NCBI GenBank assembly: GCA_949494735.1
Contig: CATABD010000013.1
Span: 1-44,424, forward strand
DNA length: 44,424 nucleotides
Source: an uncultured Oscillospiraceae bacterium
GTDB taxonomy: Bacteria; Bacillota; Clostridia; Oscillospirales; Oscillospiraceae
Direction of reading: 5' to 3'
The notes beneath the pieces are model-generated. The model was given only the letters and a program-made list of their open reading frames with translations. It was not told where the DNA came from and ran no database searches. The translations under genes were made by a program, and so were the position numbers. Shown piece after piece: positions 6,968 to 14,929 of this stretch; within the stretch, counting starts at the first letter, position 1, and each line of letters starts with the position of its first letter.

Positions 6968-7807
6968 ATGAAACGCAGTTCGATGGAATCCTCCAAAGCC
7001 CTGAACACCGTGCTCACCTATGTGTTCCTCATCCTGGGCGCCCTCATCATGATCTTCCCCTTCGTGTGGATGATCCTCACCAGCTCCAAGACCGTGCCGG
7101 AGAGTATGGCGGTTCCCCCCACCTTCTTCCCCAAGCAGATCATGTGGGACAACTTCGTCGAGGCCATCAAGAGCCTTCCCTTCCTCAACCTGTACGTGAA
7201 CACCGGCCTGATGATCCTGTTCCGGGTGATCTGCGCGGTGCTGTTCAGCTCCATGGCGGGCTACGCCTTCGCCAAGCTGGAGTTCCGCGGCAAGGGGCTG
7301 CTGTTCGGCATCGTGCTGGTGCAGATGTCGCTGCCCAGCCAGATCTTCATCATTCCCCAGTACCAGATGGTGGCCAAGATGGGCCTCGCCAACACCATCT
7401 TCGCCCTGGTGTTCCCCGGCCTGGTCAGCGCCTTCGGCGTGTTCTTCCTGCGCCAGACCTATATGGGCATCCCCAAGGAGATCGGCGAGGCCGCCTACCT
7501 GGACGGCTGCAACCAGTGGCAGACCTTCTATAAGGTCATGTTCCCCCTCACCGGCACCTCCGTGGCCGCCCTGACCATCTTCACCGCCGTGTTCGCCTAC
7601 TCCGACCTGATGTGGCCGCTGGTGGTGAACAGCGACCTGAACATGATGACCCTCAGCTCCGGCCTTGCCACCCTGCGGGGCCAGTTTACCACCAACTTCC
7701 CGGTGCTGATGGCCGGTTCCCTGCTGGCCATGCTGCCCATGGTCATCCTGTACCTCATTTTCCAGAAGCAGTTCATCGAGGGCATCGCCTCTACCGGCGG
7801 AAAGTAA
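6968..7807 (+). CDS. ABC sugar transporter permease (MalG/UgpE type)
   Basis: It encodes a 279-residue partner permease of the CUT1 importer. The first helix is at about residues 16-37, and an extracellular segment with PPTFFPKQIMWDNFVEA follows. The EAA loop EIGEAAYLDGCNQWQTFYKV is at about residues 174-193, and the protein ends with the typical QKQFIEGIASTGGK. The ATG at 6968 has GGGAGGG just upstream and starts 15 bases after the first permease, so the three genes form one transcription unit. The family and its position next to the binding protein make the role clear. Substrate specificity is inferred from the downstream enzymes only. Confidence 0.93.
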   Translation: MKRSSMESSKALNTVLTYVFLILGALIMIFPFVWMILTSSKTVPESMAVPPTFFPKQIMWDNFVEAIKSLPFLNLYVNTGLMILFRVICAVLFSSMAGYAFAKLEFRGKGLLFGIVLVQMSLPSQIFIIPQYQMVAKMGLANTIFALVFPGLVSAFGVFFLRQTYMGIPKEIGEAAYLDGCNQWQTFYKVMFPLTGTSVAALTIFTAVFAYSDLMWPLVVNSDLNMMTLSSGLATLRGQFTTNFPVLMAGSLLAMLPMVILYLIFQKQFIEGIASTGGK

Positions 7808-7824
7808 TCCTGTACCTCCCTCTT

Positions 7825-7864
7825 ACAGACAGCCCCGGCCGTTCCAACGTCCGGGGCTGTCTGT
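7825..7864 (+). terminator. Hairpin after the sugar-transport operon
   Basis: A 14-bp perfect stem (7825-7838 with 7851-7864) follows the second permease. No T-run follows, so it may end transcription weakly or stabilise the transporter mRNA relative to the enzyme gene downstream. Confidence 0.55.
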
Positions 7865-7931
7865 CTAACCAACCTCTAATTTTCCCGCCGGGACTGGGTG
7901 CGGATTTGTGCGATATTTTTCCGATTCCCCC

Positions 7932-7960
7932 TTGCCTCCCAGTGAAAAATCCCGTACAAT
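7932..7960 (+). promoter_or_regulatory. Promoter of the alpha-galactosidase gene
   Basis: A -35 TTGCCT and a -10 TACAAT are separated by exactly 17 bases and lie 33 bases before the start codon. This suggests that the alpha-galactosidase has its own promoter behind the transport-operon hairpin. Confidence 0.7.
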
Positions 7961-7992
7961 TACTGCGAAATACTTTACTAGGGGGTATCCCT

Positions 7993-10173
7993 ATGATCGT
8001 ACTCGATCAGGAAAACAAACTCTTCACCCTGCACACCCAGAACACCACCTACCAGATGAAGGCGGACCAGTACCGGGTGCTGCTCCACACCTACTACGGC
8101 CCCAGGCTCCGGGGCGGAGACCTGTCCCGGCTCATCCAGTTCGCGGACCGGGGCACGTCCCCAAATCCCAACGAGGCGGGCCACCGGCGTGACTATTCCC
8201 TGGACACCCTGCCCCAGGAGTATTCCACCTGTGGCGTGGGCGATTTCCGCCTGCCCTCCATCGAGTTTGAGCCGGCGGACGGCAGCCGGCTGGCCGACCT
8301 GCGCTACACCGGCTTTGAGCTGAAAAAGGGGAAACACGCCCTGCCCGGCCTGCCCGCCTTTTTCGGCGGGGACGAATGGGAGACCCTGGTGATCCACCTC
8401 ACCGACTCCACCTGCAAAATGTCGGTAAAGCTGTACTACGGCGTACTGGAGCGCTGCGACCTCATCACCCGGGCGGTGCAGGTGGTCAACGAGGGGGGGC
8501 AGGCCGTCCAGCTGCGCCGGTGCGCCTCCCTGTGCCTGGACCTCCAGGGGGGGGATCTGGACTTCATCACCTTCGATGGCTGCCACGCCCAGGAGCGGAG
8601 CCTGAGCCGCTCCCCCCTGCGCCAGGGCGTGCAGAGCGTGGAGAGCGTGCGGGGCACCTCCAGCCACCACCACAACCCCTTCGTCATCCTGTGCGACCAC
8701 AACGCCAATGAGGACTGCGGGACCTGCTACGGGGCTATGCTGGTATACAGCGGGAACTTCCTGGCCGCGGCGGAGCGCACCCACCTGGAAAACAACCGGC
8801 TGCTGCTGGGGATCAACCCCTACCACTTCTGCTATACCCTGGCCCCCGGGGAGTGCTTCACCGCGCCGGAGGCGGCGCTGGTATGCTCCCCCTGCGGCTT
8901 CGGGCAGATGAGCCGCAGCTTCCACCGGGCCATCCGGGAAAACCTGATCCACGACCCCCTGGAGGGGAAGCGCCGCCCGGTGCTCATCAACAACTGGGAG
9001 GCCACCGAGTTCGGCTTCGACGCGGAGAAGCTGGTGAGCATCGCGGCGGCCGCCGCCCCCCTGGGCATTGAGCTGTTTGTCATGGACGACGGCTGGTTCG
9101 GCACCCGGGACAGCGACTTCGGCGGCCTGGGGGACTGGACGGTGAACGAGAGCAAGCTGCCCGGCGGCCTGGGGGCCCTGGTGCCCCGCATCCACGATCT
9201 GGGCATGTCCTTCGGCATCTGGATCGAGCCGGAGATGGTCAGCGAGGACAGTGCCCTCTACAATGCCCACCCGGACTGGGTGCTGGAGGCCCCTAACCGC
9301 CCCTTTGCCCGGGGCCGGAGCCAGCTGGTGCTGGACTTCTCCCGCAAGGAAGTGCGGGATCATGTGTACGGCGCCATCAAGCAGGTGCTGGAAAGCGCTG
9401 AAATTACCTATGTGAAGTGGGACATGAACCGCAGCCTCACCGATGTGTGGTCCTCCGCCCTGCCTGCGGGCCGCCAGGGCGAGCTGTTCCACCGCTTTGT
9501 GCTGGGGGTGTACGATATCCTGGCGCGGATGCGCCGGGACTTCCCTGGCATACTCATTGAGGGCTGCACCGGCGGCGGCGGGCGGTTTGACGCCGGTATG
9601 CTCTATTACGTTCCCCAGTTCTGGTGCAGCGACAACACCGACGCCATCGACCGCCTGGCCATCCAGTACGGCACCTCCTTCTGCTACCCCGTCTCCACCA
9701 TGGGGGCCCATGTATCCGCCGTCCCCAACGCCCAGACGGGCCGCAGCGTATCCATGGAAACCCGCGGCGTGGTGGCCATGGCGGGCACCTTCGGCTATGA
9801 GATGGATCTGAACCACACCACGGCGGAGGAAAAGCAGACCATCAAGCGGCAGGTGGCCTTCTTCAAGGAGCACTACGAGCTCATCCAGCGGGGGGACTAT
9901 TACCGGCTCAGCGACCCCTTCCATGACCCCTTCACCGCCTGGCAGCAGGTATCCCCCGACCGGCGGGAGGCGCTGGTGTCCCTGGTGACCCACGCCAACC
10001 GCGCCGCCTCCCCCTTCCGCACCGTCCGGCTCAGGGGGCTGGACCCGGACGCCCAATACCGGGTGGACGGCGGGGAGACGTGGCCCGGCGACGTGCTGAT
10101 GGCCGCGGGCTTCCCCCTGCCCATGCCCACGGGGGACTACCAGTCCATGCAGCTCTACCTGCAGGCGGAATGA
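7993..10173 (+). CDS. Alpha-galactosidase, GH36
   Basis: It encodes a 726-residue GH36 alpha-galactosidase that removes terminal alpha-1,6-galactose from melibiose, raffinose and stachyose. The N-terminal beta-supersandwich is followed by the (beta/alpha)8 barrel, which starts at about MDDGWFGTRDSDFGGLGDW. The nucleophile is Asp477 in YVKWDMNRSLTD and the acid/base is Asp547 in WCSDNTDAID, the same spacing as in characterised bacterial AgaA enzymes. Between them lies EGCTGGGGRFD. There is no signal peptide, so the enzyme acts on imported sugar in the cytosol. The ATG at 7993 has AGGGGG 7 bases upstream; the frame is open upstream but the promoter at 7932-7960 excludes those starts. Confidence 0.95.
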   Translation: MIVLDQENKLFTLHTQNTTYQMKADQYRVLLHTYYGPRLRGGDLSRLIQFADRGTSPNPNEAGHRRDYSLDTLPQEYSTCGVGDFRLPSIEFEPADGSRLADLRYTGFELKKGKHALPGLPAFFGGDEWETLVIHLTDSTCKMSVKLYYGVLERCDLITRAVQVVNEGGQAVQLRRCASLCLDLQGGDLDFITFDGCHAQERSLSRSPLRQGVQSVESVRGTSSHHHNPFVILCDHNANEDCGTCYGAMLVYSGNFLAAAERTHLENNRLLLGINPYHFCYTLAPGECFTAPEAALVCSPCGFGQMSRSFHRAIRENLIHDPLEGKRRPVLINNWEATEFGFDAEKLVSIAAAAAPLGIELFVMDDGWFGTRDSDFGGLGDWTVNESKLPGGLGALVPRIHDLGMSFGIWIEPEMVSEDSALYNAHPDWVLEAPNRPFARGRSQLVLDFSRKEVRDHVYGAIKQVLESAEITYVKWDMNRSLTDVWSSALPAGRQGELFHRFVLGVYDILARMRRDFPGILIEGCTGGGGRFDAGMLYYVPQFWCSDNTDAIDRLAIQYGTSFCYPVSTMGAHVSAVPNAQTGRSVSMETRGVVAMAGTFGYEMDLNHTTAEEKQTIKRQVAFFKEHYELIQRGDYYRLSDPFHDPFTAWQQVSPDRREALVSLVTHANRAASPFRTVRLRGLDPDAQYRVDGGETWPGDVLMAAGFPLPMPTGDYQSMQLYLQAE

Positions 10174-10174
10174 C

Positions 10175-10205
10175 AAAAAAGGGCTTCCCCCTGTGGGGGA
10201 AGCCC
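10175..10205 (-). terminator. Intrinsic terminator of the AraC gene
   Basis: A GGGCTTCCCCC/GGGGGAAGCCC hairpin (10181-10191 with 10195-10205) lies between two convergent genes. On the minus strand it is followed by six T (plus-strand A-run at 10175-10180), so it ends the AraC-family transcript cleanly. It lacks a T-run for the plus strand. Confidence 0.85.
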
Positions 10206-10209
10206 TGGC

Positions 10210-11088
10210 TTAAAGCGGGCCGCCGGGCCGGCCGCCCTTGCTCTGCATCCGCCACTCCCGGGGGGACACGCCGTACCGCTTTTTGAACGCCCGGGAGAAG
10301 TGGAGCTGGTTTGGGTAGCCGCAGGCGGCGGAGATGTCCCCAATGGAGGCGCGGGTGCCTTTGAGCCGTTCCGCCGCCTTGGACAGCCGCAGCCGGATGA
10401 GAAACTCCTGGGGCGGGCAGCCCATGCTCTCCTTGAACAGCTTGCTGAAATAGCTGCGGTTGAGCTTGCACACGTCGGCAATCTCCTCCACCGTCAGCTC
10501 CCGCCGGTAGTTGTGCTCCATGAAGGTCACCGCCTCCTGGATGTAGAAGTCCTGAAGCCGGGGGGAGGACGTCCCCCGCCGTGCGGAGGAGGATTGGATC
10601 AGCCCGTCCAGGAACAGGCACAGGTGGCCGATGAGGTGGAGGGTGGACGCCTGGGAGTGGTCGGCGATGTACAGCATGGTATCCCGCACCGGCCTGCCCT
10701 GCTCCGGCGCCCGGGGCTGGTAGATGGGCCGGAGGGGGCCCAGGCCCGCCGCGCCCAGATACTCCTCCGCCCGCAGGCCCCCGAACTCCAGCCAAACGTA
10801 TTTCCAGGGGTCGTGCTTGTCGGCGAAGTAGGTGTTCACCAAGCCGGGGCAGATGAGGAACCCCTGGTCGGGGCCCAACTCATAGCGCCGGGTGGCGCCG
10901 TCGGGGCCGGTGGCGTCCAGCTGGCCATGGCCCGAGATGACGTAGTGGAACAGGAAATTGTTGCGCACAAACGGCCCGAAGGAGTGCAGGGGGGCGCACT
11001 GCTCCCAGCCGTATTGGAACAGCCGCAGGTCCAGAAAGTTTTCATTGGGGAAAACGGAAAAAGAGAACTCTTTCATATCCGGACACAT
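10210..11088 (-). CDS. AraC-family transcriptional regulator
   Basis: It encodes a 292-residue regulator. Residues 1-150 form an AraC-type cupin sensor domain (FHYVISGHGQLDA, LICPGLVNTYFADKHDPWKYVWLEF). The C-terminal 100 residues are two helix-turn-helix motifs: LTVEEIADVCKLNRSYFSKLFKESMG and IGDISAACGYPNQLHFSRAFKKRYGVSPREWR. It probably senses a sugar and activates the surrounding oligosaccharide genes. It lies between the alpha-galactosidase (convergent) and the fructokinase gene (divergent). The ATG at 11088 is preceded by GAGG 9 bases upstream; an internal ATG at 11076 is an alternative. Its 5' leader contains a solo end of the MITE family described elsewhere in the window. Confidence 0.92.
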   Translation of the reverse strand: MCPDMKEFSFSVFPNENFLDLRLFQYGWEQCAPLHSFGPFVRNNFLFHYVISGHGQLDATGPDGATRRYELGPDQGFLICPGLVNTYFADKHDPWKYVWLEFGGLRAEEYLGAAGLGPLRPIYQPRAPEQGRPVRDTMLYIADHSQASTLHLIGHLCLFLDGLIQSSSARRGTSSPRLQDFYIQEAVTFMEHNYRRELTVEEIADVCKLNRSYFSKLFKESMGCPPQEFLIRLRLSKAAERLKGTRASIGDISAACGYPNQLHFSRAFKKRYGVSPREWRMQSKGGRPGGPL

Positions 11089-11101
11089 CCTTTCTTACCT
11101 C

Positions 11102-11122
11102 AGAAGCTGTACCAACAGCCTC
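11102..11122. repeat. Solo terminal inverted repeat of the MITE family
   Basis: AGAAGCTGTACCAACAGCC followed by TC matches the terminal repeat of the elements at 25660-25836 and 30974-31033 with one mismatch. No matching right end is recognisable, so it is a decayed or partial copy. It lies in the 5' leader of the AraC gene. Confidence 0.6.
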
Positions 11123-11142
11123 TCAAAGGATCCGATGGCTCT

Positions 11143-11171
11143 ATCATAGCACAGGTTTTCGCAAAAACCAA
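11143..11171 (-). promoter_or_regulatory. AraC-gene promoter overlapped by a 16-bp palindrome
   Basis: On the minus strand the -35 TTGGTT (11166-11171) and -10 TATGAT (11143-11148) are 17 bases apart. The near-perfect palindrome GGTTTTCGCAAAAACC (11154-11169) fills the spacer and overlaps the -35. It looks like a LacI-type or AraC operator that could control both divergent genes. No clear -35/-10 pair is visible for the plus-strand fructokinase gene. Confidence 0.6.
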
Positions 11172-11194
11172 CCGGGAATAAGGAGGAATGAGCG

Positions 11195-12172
11195 ATGTTT
11201 GACGTGATTGCCCTGGGCGAACTGCTGGTGGACTTTACCGGCAGCGGCGCCAGCGCCCAGGGAAACCCCATGTTCGAGGCCAATCCGGGGGGCGCGCCCT
11301 GCAACGTGCTGGCCATGCTGAAAAAGCTGGGCCGCTCCTGCGCCTTTGTGGGCAAGGTGGGGGACGACCTGTTCGGCCGGATGCTGCATGACGCGGCGGA
11401 GGTGGCCGGTATCTGCATGGACTACCTGGTGTTTGACCGGGAGGCGCGCACCACCCTGGCCTTTGTCAAAACCTTCGGCAACGGGGACCGGGACTTCTCC
11501 TTCTACCGCAATCCCGGCGCGGATATGATGCTCCGGGAGGAGGAACTCCCCCTGGACGGGATCGCCGGAAGCCGGATCTTCCACTTCGGCACCCTGTCCA
11601 TGACCCACGAGGGGGTGCGCCAAGCCACCGTCAAGGCCGTGGAGCGTGCCAGGGCGGGGGGCGCGGTCATCTCCTTCGACCCCAACCTGCGCCCGCCCCT
11701 GTGGGACAGCCTGGACAACGCCAAACGGCAGATCGCCTACGGCCTGTCCCAGTGCGACGTGCTGAAAATCGCCGACAACGAGCTGGAGTTCATGACCGGG
11801 GAGCGGGACTTCGACAGGGGCGCGGCCATCCTGCGGGAGAGGTTCCCAAATATCCGGCTGTGCAACGTCACCGCCGGGGCGGAGGGCAGCTACTCCTATT
11901 ATGAGGACAAGCGGGTGTTTGTCCCCGCCTGCAAGCTGGGCGGCGTCATTGAGACCACCGGGGCGGGGGATACCTTCTGCGCGTGCGTGCTGGACTTTGT
12001 TCTGGAACACGGCCTGGACGGGCTCAGCCGGGACGGCCTGGCCGCCATGCTCCGCTTTGCCAACACGGCGGCCTATCTGGTCACCACACGGAAGGGCGCC
12101 CTGCGCAGCATGCCGGAGGCCGACGAGGTGCGCCGCCTCATGGCCCGGAGGACAGAGGAGGCTGAGGAATGA
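11195..12172 (+). CDS. PfkB-family fructokinase
   Basis: It encodes a 325-residue ribokinase/PfkB-family sugar kinase, most like bacterial fructokinases that convert fructose to fructose 6-phosphate with ATP. The N-terminus is DVIALGELLVDFT, and the first signature is NPGGAPCNVLAMLKKLG. The second signature is TTGAGDTFCACVLDF, with the catalytic base Asp259. There is no signal peptide. AGGAGG lies 9 bases before the ATG. Its stop overlaps the start of the next gene by ATGA, so kinase and amylosucrase-like enzyme are translationally coupled. This supports fructose released from sucrose as the substrate; other ketoses or sugars are possible within the family. Confidence 0.9.
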   Translation: MFDVIALGELLVDFTGSGASAQGNPMFEANPGGAPCNVLAMLKKLGRSCAFVGKVGDDLFGRMLHDAAEVAGICMDYLVFDREARTTLAFVKTFGNGDRDFSFYRNPGADMMLREEELPLDGIAGSRIFHFGTLSMTHEGVRQATVKAVERARAGGAVISFDPNLRPPLWDSLDNAKRQIAYGLSQCDVLKIADNELEFMTGERDFDRGAAILRERFPNIRLCNVTAGAEGSYSYYEDKRVFVPACKLGGVIETTGAGDTFCACVLDFVLEHGLDGLSRDGLAAMLRFANTAAYLVTTRKGALRSMPEADEVRRLMARRTEEAEE

Positions 12173-14007
12173 ACGCATTTGAGCGCCGCCTTGCCCAGCG
12201 GCAGGACGAGCTGGACTGGCTGTACATGGAGCTGTATCATGACCGGGACAGGCTGGACGGGCTGAAGGCCATGATGGCCCGGGCCTATGGCGGGCGCGGC
12301 GAGGGCCTGCGCCGGCTGGACAAAAAGCGGGAGGCAGGCCCGGAGTGGTTCCGGGCCTGCAAAATGCTGGGGGTCACCATGTACCCGGGGCTGTTCGCCG
12401 GCAGCCTCAAGGGCGTGGAGGAAAAGCTGGGCTACCTCAAGGAGCAGGGGATCACCTATGTGCACCTGATGCCCCTGCTGAAAATGCCCCACCCGGACAA
12501 CGACGGCGGCTACGCCGTGGAGGACTTCAACCAGGTGGACCCCACTTTGGGTTCCAACGGGGATCTGGCCCGGCTGGCCGCCGCCATGCGCCGCCGGGGG
12601 ATGAGCCTGTGCCTGGATTTTGTCATCAACCACACCGCCGACACCCACGACTGGGCCATGCGGGCCAAGGCGGGGGAGCGGGAGTATCAGGACCGCTATA
12701 TCTGCTTTGACAGCCCGGATATACCCCGGGAGATGGAAAAGACCATCCCCGACGTGTTCCCCGAGACCGCCCCGGGCAGCTTCATCTTTGTCCCGGAGAT
12801 GGGGAAATATGTGTGCTCCTCCTTCCACCCCTACCAGTGGGACCTCAACTACCGCAACCCGGCGGTGTTCCACGACATGGCGGACAGTATGCTCCGCCTG
12901 GCCAACCTGGGGGTGGAGGTGCTGCGCATCGACGCGGTGCCCTACCTGTGGAAGCAGATGGGCACCACCTGCCGTAACCTGCCCCAGGTACATACCATCA
13001 TGCGCCTGATCCGCCTCATCACGGAGTGCGTGTGCCCCGGCGTCATCCTCAAGGGGGAGGTGGTGATGGCCCCCCGGGAACTGGCCCCCTACTTCGGCAC
13101 GGCGGACAAGCCGGAGTGCCACCTGCTCTACAACGCCTCCACCATGGCCACCCAGTGGAGCGCCCTGGCCTCGGGGGACGTGCGGCAGCTGAAGCGCCAG
13201 CTGGACGACCTCCACTCCCTGCCCGCCCACTGCTGCTTTGTCAACTACCTGCGCTGCCACGACGATATCGGCTGGGGGCTCAACGAGGACTACGGCCGGG
13301 CCCTCGGCATAGACCCTGTGGCCCACAAGAAATACCTCTATGAATTCTTCGAGGGCAGCTTCCCCGGCAGCTTCGCCCGTGGGGAGCGGTATAACTATAA
13401 CCCCGCCACCCAGGACGCCCGCACCTGCGGCACCACCGCCAGCCTGTGCGGCATTGAAAAGGGGCTGTACGAGGGGGACGAGGGGCAGGTCGCGCTGGGC
13501 GTCCGGCGGGATCTGATGATGCACGCCGCCGTCATGTGCATGGCGGGCTTCCCCATGCTGTCCAGCGGGGACGAGATCGGCCAGCTCAACGGCTACGGCT
13601 ACCACGACGACCCCATCCTCCGGGAGGACAGCCGCAACCTCCACCGCACCCCCTTCAGCTGGGACAACGCCGCCCGGCGCACCACGCCGGGGACTGTGCA
13701 GCAGAGGCTCTGGGACGGGCTGCGGCAACTGGAAAAGCTGCGCGCGGGACAGCCCTGCTTCGGGCCCGGGGCCTGGGTGACCACCTGGGACACCCACAAC
13801 AACAGCGTGCTGGCCATCGTCCGCCGGACGGGGGACGAGACCATGGCGTGCCTGTTCAATTTCTCCGGCCTGGCCCAGACGGTATGGCTGGACGGGCTGG
13901 AGGGGGAGTTTTCCGACCTGATTTCCGGTGAAAGGGCGTGCTGCCCGTCGGGGACGCTGGGGCCCTACCAGTACCAGCTGTGCCTGGGAGGAAAGTCCGG
14001 GCGCTAA
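12169..14007 (+). CDS. Amylosucrase-like GH13 enzyme (sucrose glucosyltransferase/hydrolase)
   Basis: It encodes a 612-residue GH13 enzyme that closely follows the amylosucrase (GH13_4) layout from memory of the Neisseria enzyme. It has an all-helical N-terminal domain, then HLMPLLKMPHPDNDGGYAV, DFVINHT, and the nucleophile Asp255 in VLRIDAVPYLWKQMGT. The acid/base is Glu297 in LKGEVVM and the stabiliser is Asp365 in RCHDDIGW. The matching FEGSFPGSFARG and SLCGIEKGL stretches follow. Amylosucrases cut sucrose, release fructose and extend an alpha-1,4-glucan; a close relative only hydrolyses sucrose, and sequence alone does not separate the two with certainty. The gene is coupled to the fructokinase by ATGA. 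It is cytosolic, without a signal peptide. Confidence 0.88.
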   Translation: MNAFERRLAQRQDELDWLYMELYHDRDRLDGLKAMMARAYGGRGEGLRRLDKKREAGPEWFRACKMLGVTMYPGLFAGSLKGVEEKLGYLKEQGITYVHLMPLLKMPHPDNDGGYAVEDFNQVDPTLGSNGDLARLAAAMRRRGMSLCLDFVINHTADTHDWAMRAKAGEREYQDRYICFDSPDIPREMEKTIPDVFPETAPGSFIFVPEMGKYVCSSFHPYQWDLNYRNPAVFHDMADSMLRLANLGVEVLRIDAVPYLWKQMGTTCRNLPQVHTIMRLIRLITECVCPGVILKGEVVMAPRELAPYFGTADKPECHLLYNASTMATQWSALASGDVRQLKRQLDDLHSLPAHCCFVNYLRCHDDIGWGLNEDYGRALGIDPVAHKKYLYEFFEGSFPGSFARGERYNYNPATQDARTCGTTASLCGIEKGLYEGDEGQVALGVRRDLMMHAAVMCMAGFPMLSSGDEIGQLNGYGYHDDPILREDSRNLHRTPFSWDNAARRTTPGTVQQRLWDGLRQLEKLRAGQPCFGPGAWVTTWDTHNNSVLAIVRRTGDETMACLFNFSGLAQTVWLDGLEGEFSDLISGERACCPSGTLGPYQYQLCLGGKSGR

Positions 14008-14066
14008 CATGAAACCGCCCTCCGGCGCATAAGGTGTAGGGACACTTGAGCAACGGAGGGGTCGGT

Positions 14067-14849
14067 ATGAAGCAGACCAAGATTTTTTACCTGCGGCGGA
14101 AGGTGATTGCCGGGGCGGCCTTCGCCCTGGCCGCCGTGATGATGTTTTGGGTGGTGAACCACCCGGCGGTGGTGGGGGCGTCCGCCTCCACCCGGCAGCT
14201 GCCCATCTACTGCGTACAGAAGGACTATAAGGTGCTGTCCATCAGCTTTGACGCCGCCTGGGGCAACGAGGACACCCAGCAGCTCATCGACATCCTGGAT
14301 AAGTACGGCGTCAAGGCCACCTTCTTTGTGGTGGGGGAGTGGGTGGACAAATACCCCGAGTCCGTCAAGGCCCTGTTTGACGCGGGCCACGAGGTGATGA
14401 GCCACTCCAACACCCACGCCCACTTCAACAGCCTGTCCGCCGATGAGATCGTGGCCGACCTCACCGCCTGCGGGGACAAGATCGAGGGGGTGACGGGGGT
14501 GCGGCCCACCCTGTTCCGCTGTCCCTACGGGGAGTACGACGACCATGTGATTAACGCCGTGCGCTCCATGGACATCGAGCCCATCCAGTGGGACGTGGAC
14601 AGCCTGGACTGGAAGGACCTGTCCGCCGCCGACATCACCAAGCGGGTCACCTCCAAGGTGCAGCCGGGGTCCATTGTGCTCTTCCACAACGCCGCCCTCC
14701 ACACCCCGGAGGCCCTGCCCGGTATCATCGAAGCCCTTTTGCAGCAGGGGTATACCTTTGTGCCCATCTCCCAGCTTATCCTGCCCGGGGAGTGCGGCCA
14801 GGACTACTCCATCGACCACACCGGGCGGCAGTGCCCCGGCGGCGCGTGA
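14067..14849 (+). CDS. pdaB: PdaB-like polysaccharide deacetylase
   Basis: It encodes a 260-residue NodB-type deacetylase anchored or secreted by an N-terminal hydrophobic segment (residues 13-30). The first catalytic motif is SISFDAAWGNED (Asp62 and the usual Asp69 position), a PdaB-like variant of TFDDGP. Then come TFFVVGEWVDKYPE, the metal-binding SHSNTHAHF and RCPYGEYD. The later motifs are QWDVDSLDWK and SIVLFHN. PdaB proteins act on peptidoglycan or a related polymer in sporulation and are needed for stable spores. The ATG at 14067 has CGGAGGGG 6 bases upstream; the frame opens at a TTG 21 bases earlier, which is not used here. No clear sporulation sigma site was found. Confidence 0.85.
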   Translation: MKQTKIFYLRRKVIAGAAFALAAVMMFWVVNHPAVVGASASTRQLPIYCVQKDYKVLSISFDAAWGNEDTQQLIDILDKYGVKATFFVVGEWVDKYPESVKALFDAGHEVMSHSNTHAHFNSLSADEIVADLTACGDKIEGVTGVRPTLFRCPYGEYDDHVINAVRSMDIEPIQWDVDSLDWKDLSAADITKRVTSKVQPGSIVLFHNAALHTPEALPGIIEALLQQGYTFVPISQLILPGECGQDYSIDHTGRQCPGGA

Positions 14850-14871
14850 GGCCATGCGCCCAGACAAGGCT

Positions 14872-14920
14872 AAAACCGCCCGCCTGTCCAATTTTGGGCA
14901 GGCGGGCGGTTTTCTTTTTT
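14872..14920 (+). terminator. Intrinsic terminator after pdaB
   Basis: A 15-bp stem AAAACCGCCCGCCTG/CAGGCGGGCGGTTTT is followed by CTTTTTT. The A-run on its left side means it can also stop the convergent alcohol dehydrogenase transcript. Confidence 0.9.
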
Positions 14921-14929
14921 CAGGAGGCC

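Noticed and set aside
14008-14066. Possible sporulation sigma promoter before pdaB (CATA near 14030)
   Set aside because: The spacing to a fitting -35 is wrong for both sigma-E and sigma-G, so no site is claimed.
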